A stretch of 64,000 bases of DNA from Sinohyriopsis cumingii (lineage: Eukaryota > Mollusca > Bivalvia > Unionida > Unionidae), in contig CM068839.1 in assembly GCA_028554795.2 (NCBI GenBank), positions 88,872,682-88,936,681 on the forward strand. The letters are read 5' to 3'. Shown one piece after another: positions 59,975-64,000 of this stretch. Position 1 is the first letter of the stretch. Each line of letters begins with the position of its first letter. The translations under genes and the position numbers were made by a program. The notes beneath the pieces are model-generated. The model did not search any database. It saw only the letters and a program-made list of their open reading frames with translations, and was not told where the DNA came from.

Positions 59975-60056
59975 TTGATCCGATGGCAGGGCTTGAACCC
60001 GCATCCTTTCGGTTGCAGGTCTGAGACGCTTACCACTGAGCCATGGTGGCTCCGCT
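59975..60056 (-). other. tRNA-like sequence
   Basis: Minus strand has an A-box-like TGGCTCAGTGGTAAGCG and B-box-like GGGTTCAAGCC at proper spacing. The acceptor arms do not pair well, so it is more likely a tRNA-derived repeat or pseudogene than a functional tRNA. Confidence 0.35.
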
Positions 60057-60527
60057 TAAGATTAATACACCCATATGATATTTTCCAATATTACACCTGT
60101 TTAATAACACAGCAAACGACGGCATGACGACATCTAATTTGAAGGTGTAATGACGAATGCATCCCAATGTAATTTAAAGACAATTATCTAACCTATTTTT
60201 GCGATTTTTTTATTGAATATCATTTTTGTCATGTGATACACATAACAGAATCTTACATTTAAGATTATTTAAAATGAAATTTATGAAATACGTTGAATAG
60301 TTTCAATCTTTTGCGACTCTCGTGAAAGATCGTGCATTGTTATTTATATAATTTTACATGTCATTATAATCCTTTATTGAGTTACACTTTTGGATTCACT
60401 TCGTAATATTATAAGTCCCTCTCACATTTTCACTTATGGTTTTGAGAACTAAATTTTTTTCTTCAGTTTTATGAAAACCTATTGGGTTTCCTTCTTTCTG
60501 TTACTTAGCTTGTACCCACAACTTCGT

Positions 60528-60532
<5 letters not shown>

Positions 60533-60617
<85 letters not shown>
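60533..60617. repeat. (TA)n microsatellite
   Basis: About 42 uninterrupted TA units. Confidence 0.95.
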
Positions 60618-60621
<4 letters not shown>

Positions 60622-61027
60622 AGATAAATAATTTGACTTTCTTTCATTGTTATGTCATTGACATGATTTTTTAAAGGGCGAGATAAAATGAACATAACAT
60701 CTATATACAACAATTGCATTCAAAACACATTTGTGGGCCTGCAGAAATCAATAAAGATTCCTCACAATGTCAATAAATTCTTTTTAAACAATTTAGAGAA
60801 AAAATACATAGATTTTCTTGACTGATTGACCATTTCATGGCAATTTTGATATATAAAACGCGCATATTTTGTTCTCTATAAGCATTCAAATAATCTTTAG
60901 TAATTCCTCAAACACGGCTGTATGAATGAAAGTAGAACTATATGCCTTAACATTGTTTGACGATTTTGTTTTATGTAAATAATTCTTACTGAGACTGACA
61001 TGAACGAGCTGATTCATTTAGTTCTCG

Positions 61028-61275
61028 GGGCCCCGAGTGGCCGAGTGGTCTAAAGCGCTCTTCGTTACGGATCACTGCCATCTCACCTCTGTCTGCGGCG
61101 GTTCGAGTCAAAGATTCAGCCAATTTGGGCATGTGAGAAAGCTTGCCAGTAGCTTCTCCTGGGTCGGTGGTTCTTTCCGGGGTTTACCGGGTTCTTCCTC
61201 CACCATTAATACTGGCCGCCATGTATAGCCTATCGTGCTGAAAAATGGCGTTAAACCCCACAACAACAACAACAA
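61028..61275 (+). mobile_element. tRNA-derived SINE, copy 3
   Basis: Same family as 23555 and 25486, with (CAA)n tail. Perfect 13-bp target duplication CATTTAGTTCTCG (61015-61027 and 61276-61288). Confidence 0.92.
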
Positions 61276-61288
61276 CATTTAGTTCTCG

Positions 61289-62040
61289 ATTTCACCTTGA
61301 TTGGCTTAATCATCACTCGACATTATGTCATCACATTACAAACCATATGTACTTTTAATGAATAAGGTATATATAGTTTGCTAGTGAGAATAGCTATTAG
61401 TATTGTGTGTTAGATTAATTTTTTATGAGCTCTGCTTTTAAAACTTATACCTGAAACAAATCAATACAAGAAACATATAAATTATCAAGAAACAGGCTAA
61501 TCGACTCCAGAAGTGCTGTGAATTAAGCAGAATCTTAGCACTTTTGAAATGTTTTTCCTTTTTCGTTTCTTTATAAATCATTGAAGATTGACCGAATACA
61601 AATAGTAGTTCTTATCGTTGAGTTGTACATTTAGCCATATACAAATTTATACATTTATCTACATCAAATAGGTAGTTATTCTATTCTTCAAACTTCACTG
61701 TTTTGATCGCATTAGTTTCAAAGCTAGTATTGTTCACTTCAGTATTATAAGCATATCATGTAATATATAAATCCACGTTTGTTCTAAAAAATTGCGGGAC
61801 GGATTGATGCTTCGTGGTGGGGAGGTGTTGGCGAGGAACAACTGTCACAATAATAGAGTAAATGTCAGTGGTCACCCAGCAGAAACGAGTATAATTTGGA
61901 GTGCCTCCTAATTGTCAAAAAAGAACTTGTGATAAATTAGAACATCAAGCTGAGACTTCTATTTAATTTTATGAACTGTGCTGGATATAAACTAGATAGT
62001 CACCGAGTTACTGGGACTCTTGATATATACTGGACATTCA
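61289..62040. other. Host non-coding DNA
   Basis: No gene or strong repeat seen. Confidence 0.6.
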
Positions 62041-62044
62041 CTGG

Positions 62045-62215
62045 GTTTTCAGGACTGTATTGGATGTATACAGGATATTCATTAAGTTTTAGGACCGAGT
62101 TTTCAGGACTGTATCGGATGTACACAGGATATTCATTAAGTTTTAGGACTGAGTTTTCAGGACTGTATTGGATGTATACAGGATATTCATTAAGTTTTAG
62201 GACTGTGTTGAAAAT
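62045..62215. repeat. 54-bp tandem repeat, about three units
   Basis: Unit contains TTTTCAGGACTGTATTGGAT and CAGGATATTCATTAAGTTTT. Confidence 0.85.
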
Positions 62216-64000
62216 ATATACTGGACATTCACTGAGTATTATTCACTGAGTTTCGAGGACAAAAGTTGGAGTCAGTTTGAGGAGTTAGAAATGTTATGAG
62301 ACGAATTTCTTGAGGCTGGAATGGAAAATAAAACATTAAGAAAGAAAATAGAGAGAATGTAGAAGCGAAAATAAAGAAATGAAAGAAGAACACAAGGGTA
62401 TGCACATACCAAATGCCTCGTTGAAATGGCGACTTGACGAAATGGAGTAATGCAATTATATCGCCAGTATAAAGATGTACGACATTCAGGATTCAAATAA
62501 GGATGAAATGTCCTAGCGATGCAAAATTACTAGAGTAAACCCTTAATCAACATAGAAACTCGGGACATTATAACTGCCCACTGTTTTTGGAAGTTTTCGA
62601 GAAACCAAAAGTAGACCCACACTTGTCAATTCACTAAGTGTATGACAAAAATAGAAATTGAACATACACGAAAATGTTTAAAAGGATATGGCATAATGAT
62701 CAAGCTGTGTTATAACTACGAAAAACGAAAGTAAAGTAAACTGGGTATATGTTCTTGTGTATATGACTGCAATTGACCGAGAATGAAGAAAAGATTAAAA
62801 TATTTTTCATTTGTCTGATCTGAGAAATGTATAATTCAGTTTGCACGCCGTGATGCAAGAATTACAATGATCATAATTAATGGCTGATACTTTTATTCAA
62901 CCTTGTCTGCATGAAACAACGAGAGAAAAAGAAACGAGACTCGAGCTGAATTTATTGTTTATAACCTTTGCAAGGGAGGCAACTCGTGTTCATTTTTGTA
63001 TTGCTCACAATATATACCAGGAGTTAAAATTCTTCGTTCGTTTTCTCGTAATATATGCAACGTAAATTACTGATCATACCATCTGTGAATGCTTAAAAAA
63101 GATCTGCATGTCAGTGTCAGAGATATTTTAAAGACGAAACAGGAGCTAATGGTGCTATAACAAACATAGTTTCATATTACGTTCTTTGGAAATCATGGTG
63201 GTGACTTAAACAGACCATTGACATAATACGTTGAATAAAGAAAGCTGCTCTTTTTTACTAAACGCTGAACTGAACGTTCTCAAAACAGCTTTCAATAGTA
63301 GTCTTAGCTGGTGTTGAAATATTATACATTTTTTTGGGCTTGCTGAAATAATGATGTTACAATACGTAATATTTCATAAATGTCACTGTTTAGACTACAT
63401 TACGTCGAATTCTAATCCGAAAATGAAAATATTCAAACTTGTGTATCATAGTATTTACACCTGGCGTCGAACAGTGCAAATTGTTTTATATCAAAATGAT
63501 GATATAAATTTTAAGAGATACACAATCCACTGTCTCTAACTGTATTTACATTAAATTTAATGCAGTTATAATACCCTGCACAACGTAATTACAAGACTTT
63601 TACCACCTAACCAGAAGATCGCTACCCCTCCCTTCCCCATATTATTTTCCATGCATGACATTCATCAAAATGCTTTAAGCAAAGACAAAGTATCAAAATT
63701 AAAGCAAACATCGGTCGGTACAGACTCTCTTTCTCTCTACAAATGATACTTTTTGCAGAATATATTAGTAGTAAATCAAACAATATTCATTTCTTTATGA
63801 GTATGGCATTGTGATTGGATCTCAGGTTTGTCATCTATGGTGAAACACTCCATCTTGACTACTGTGTAAGATAAATTGTATTCTAAAACAAACCGCATTG
63901 AATAAAGTCTAATGAAGCTTTGCAGCTATAGCTTCATTTTGCTACAGATACAGAAAATATATTAAACTCGTTACGTTTTTTGGCATCTGGTCAAGGTTTT
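62216..64000. other. Host non-coding DNA
   Basis: AT-rich, short open frames only, no recognised gene. Confidence 0.6.

Noticed and set aside
59975-60056. Functional tRNA gene
   Set aside because: A-box and B-box-like words are present, but acceptor stem pairing fails.

Overview
The window looks like a stretch of metazoan, probably molluscan, nuclear DNA. It is AT-rich and intron-scale in its spacing, with no host gene I can recognise, and it is packed with degenerate CR1/L2-type LINEs, three near-intact tRNA-derived SINEs with good target duplications, microsatellites, foldback repeats and a 425-bp satellite. Molluscan origin is inferred only from the look of the SINE and LINE families.

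Two unrelated Polinton/Maverick-type (adintovirus-like) fossils dominate. Element 1 (5533-20223, 14.7 kb) has roughly 230-245 bp terminal inverted repeats and a TTACT target duplication. It carries a packaging ATPase, a zinc-ribbon/phospholipase A2 gene, a retroviral-type integrase, a B-family DNA polymerase apparently fused to an SF1 helicase and an HNH nuclease, a free-standing HNH nuclease, a double-jelly-roll major capsid protein, an adenain-like protease, a fibre-like protein and a penton-like protein. Element 2 (25919-46265, 20.3 kb) has about 455-bp TIRs and a 6-bp ACCCAA duplication. It carries the standard Maverick set (protease, capsid, penton, pX-like protein, membrane protein, chromodomain integrase, ATPase, PolB) plus host-interaction-type genes: two BIR (IAP-like) proteins, three tandem F-box-like proteins, a CCHC zinc-knuckle protein, and a set of small helical or low-complexity proteins near both ends. 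Each element looks fairly young from its TIRs (about 1% divergence) and has several broken genes (about seven breaks each).

The most striking signal is in element 2. All five end-proximal small genes finish, 24-32 nt after their stop codons, in a metazoan replication-dependent histone 3'-end signal: a 6-bp stem with UUUC loop and ACCC flank, followed by an AAAGAG-type histone downstream element. Three of these genes on the left side also share a conserved upstream box followed by a TATA-like element. The capsid and polymerase-side genes of the same element instead have AATAAA signals. This suggests an element that put one class of genes under SLBP/U7-type, S-phase-linked RNA processing.

Layout: 1-5532 host repeats and LINE debris; 5533-20223 element 1; 20224-24492 host, with a 45-bp minisatellite, a SINE and short dispersed repeats; 24493-48028 a 5'-truncated LINE (minus strand) split by element 2 and by a SINE; 48029-64000 host with foldback elements, a satellite (52.8-56.5 kb), a second LINE remnant, a SINE and microsatellites. 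The junctions are clean enough to read an insertion history: repeat array, then LINE, then element 2 and the SINE.
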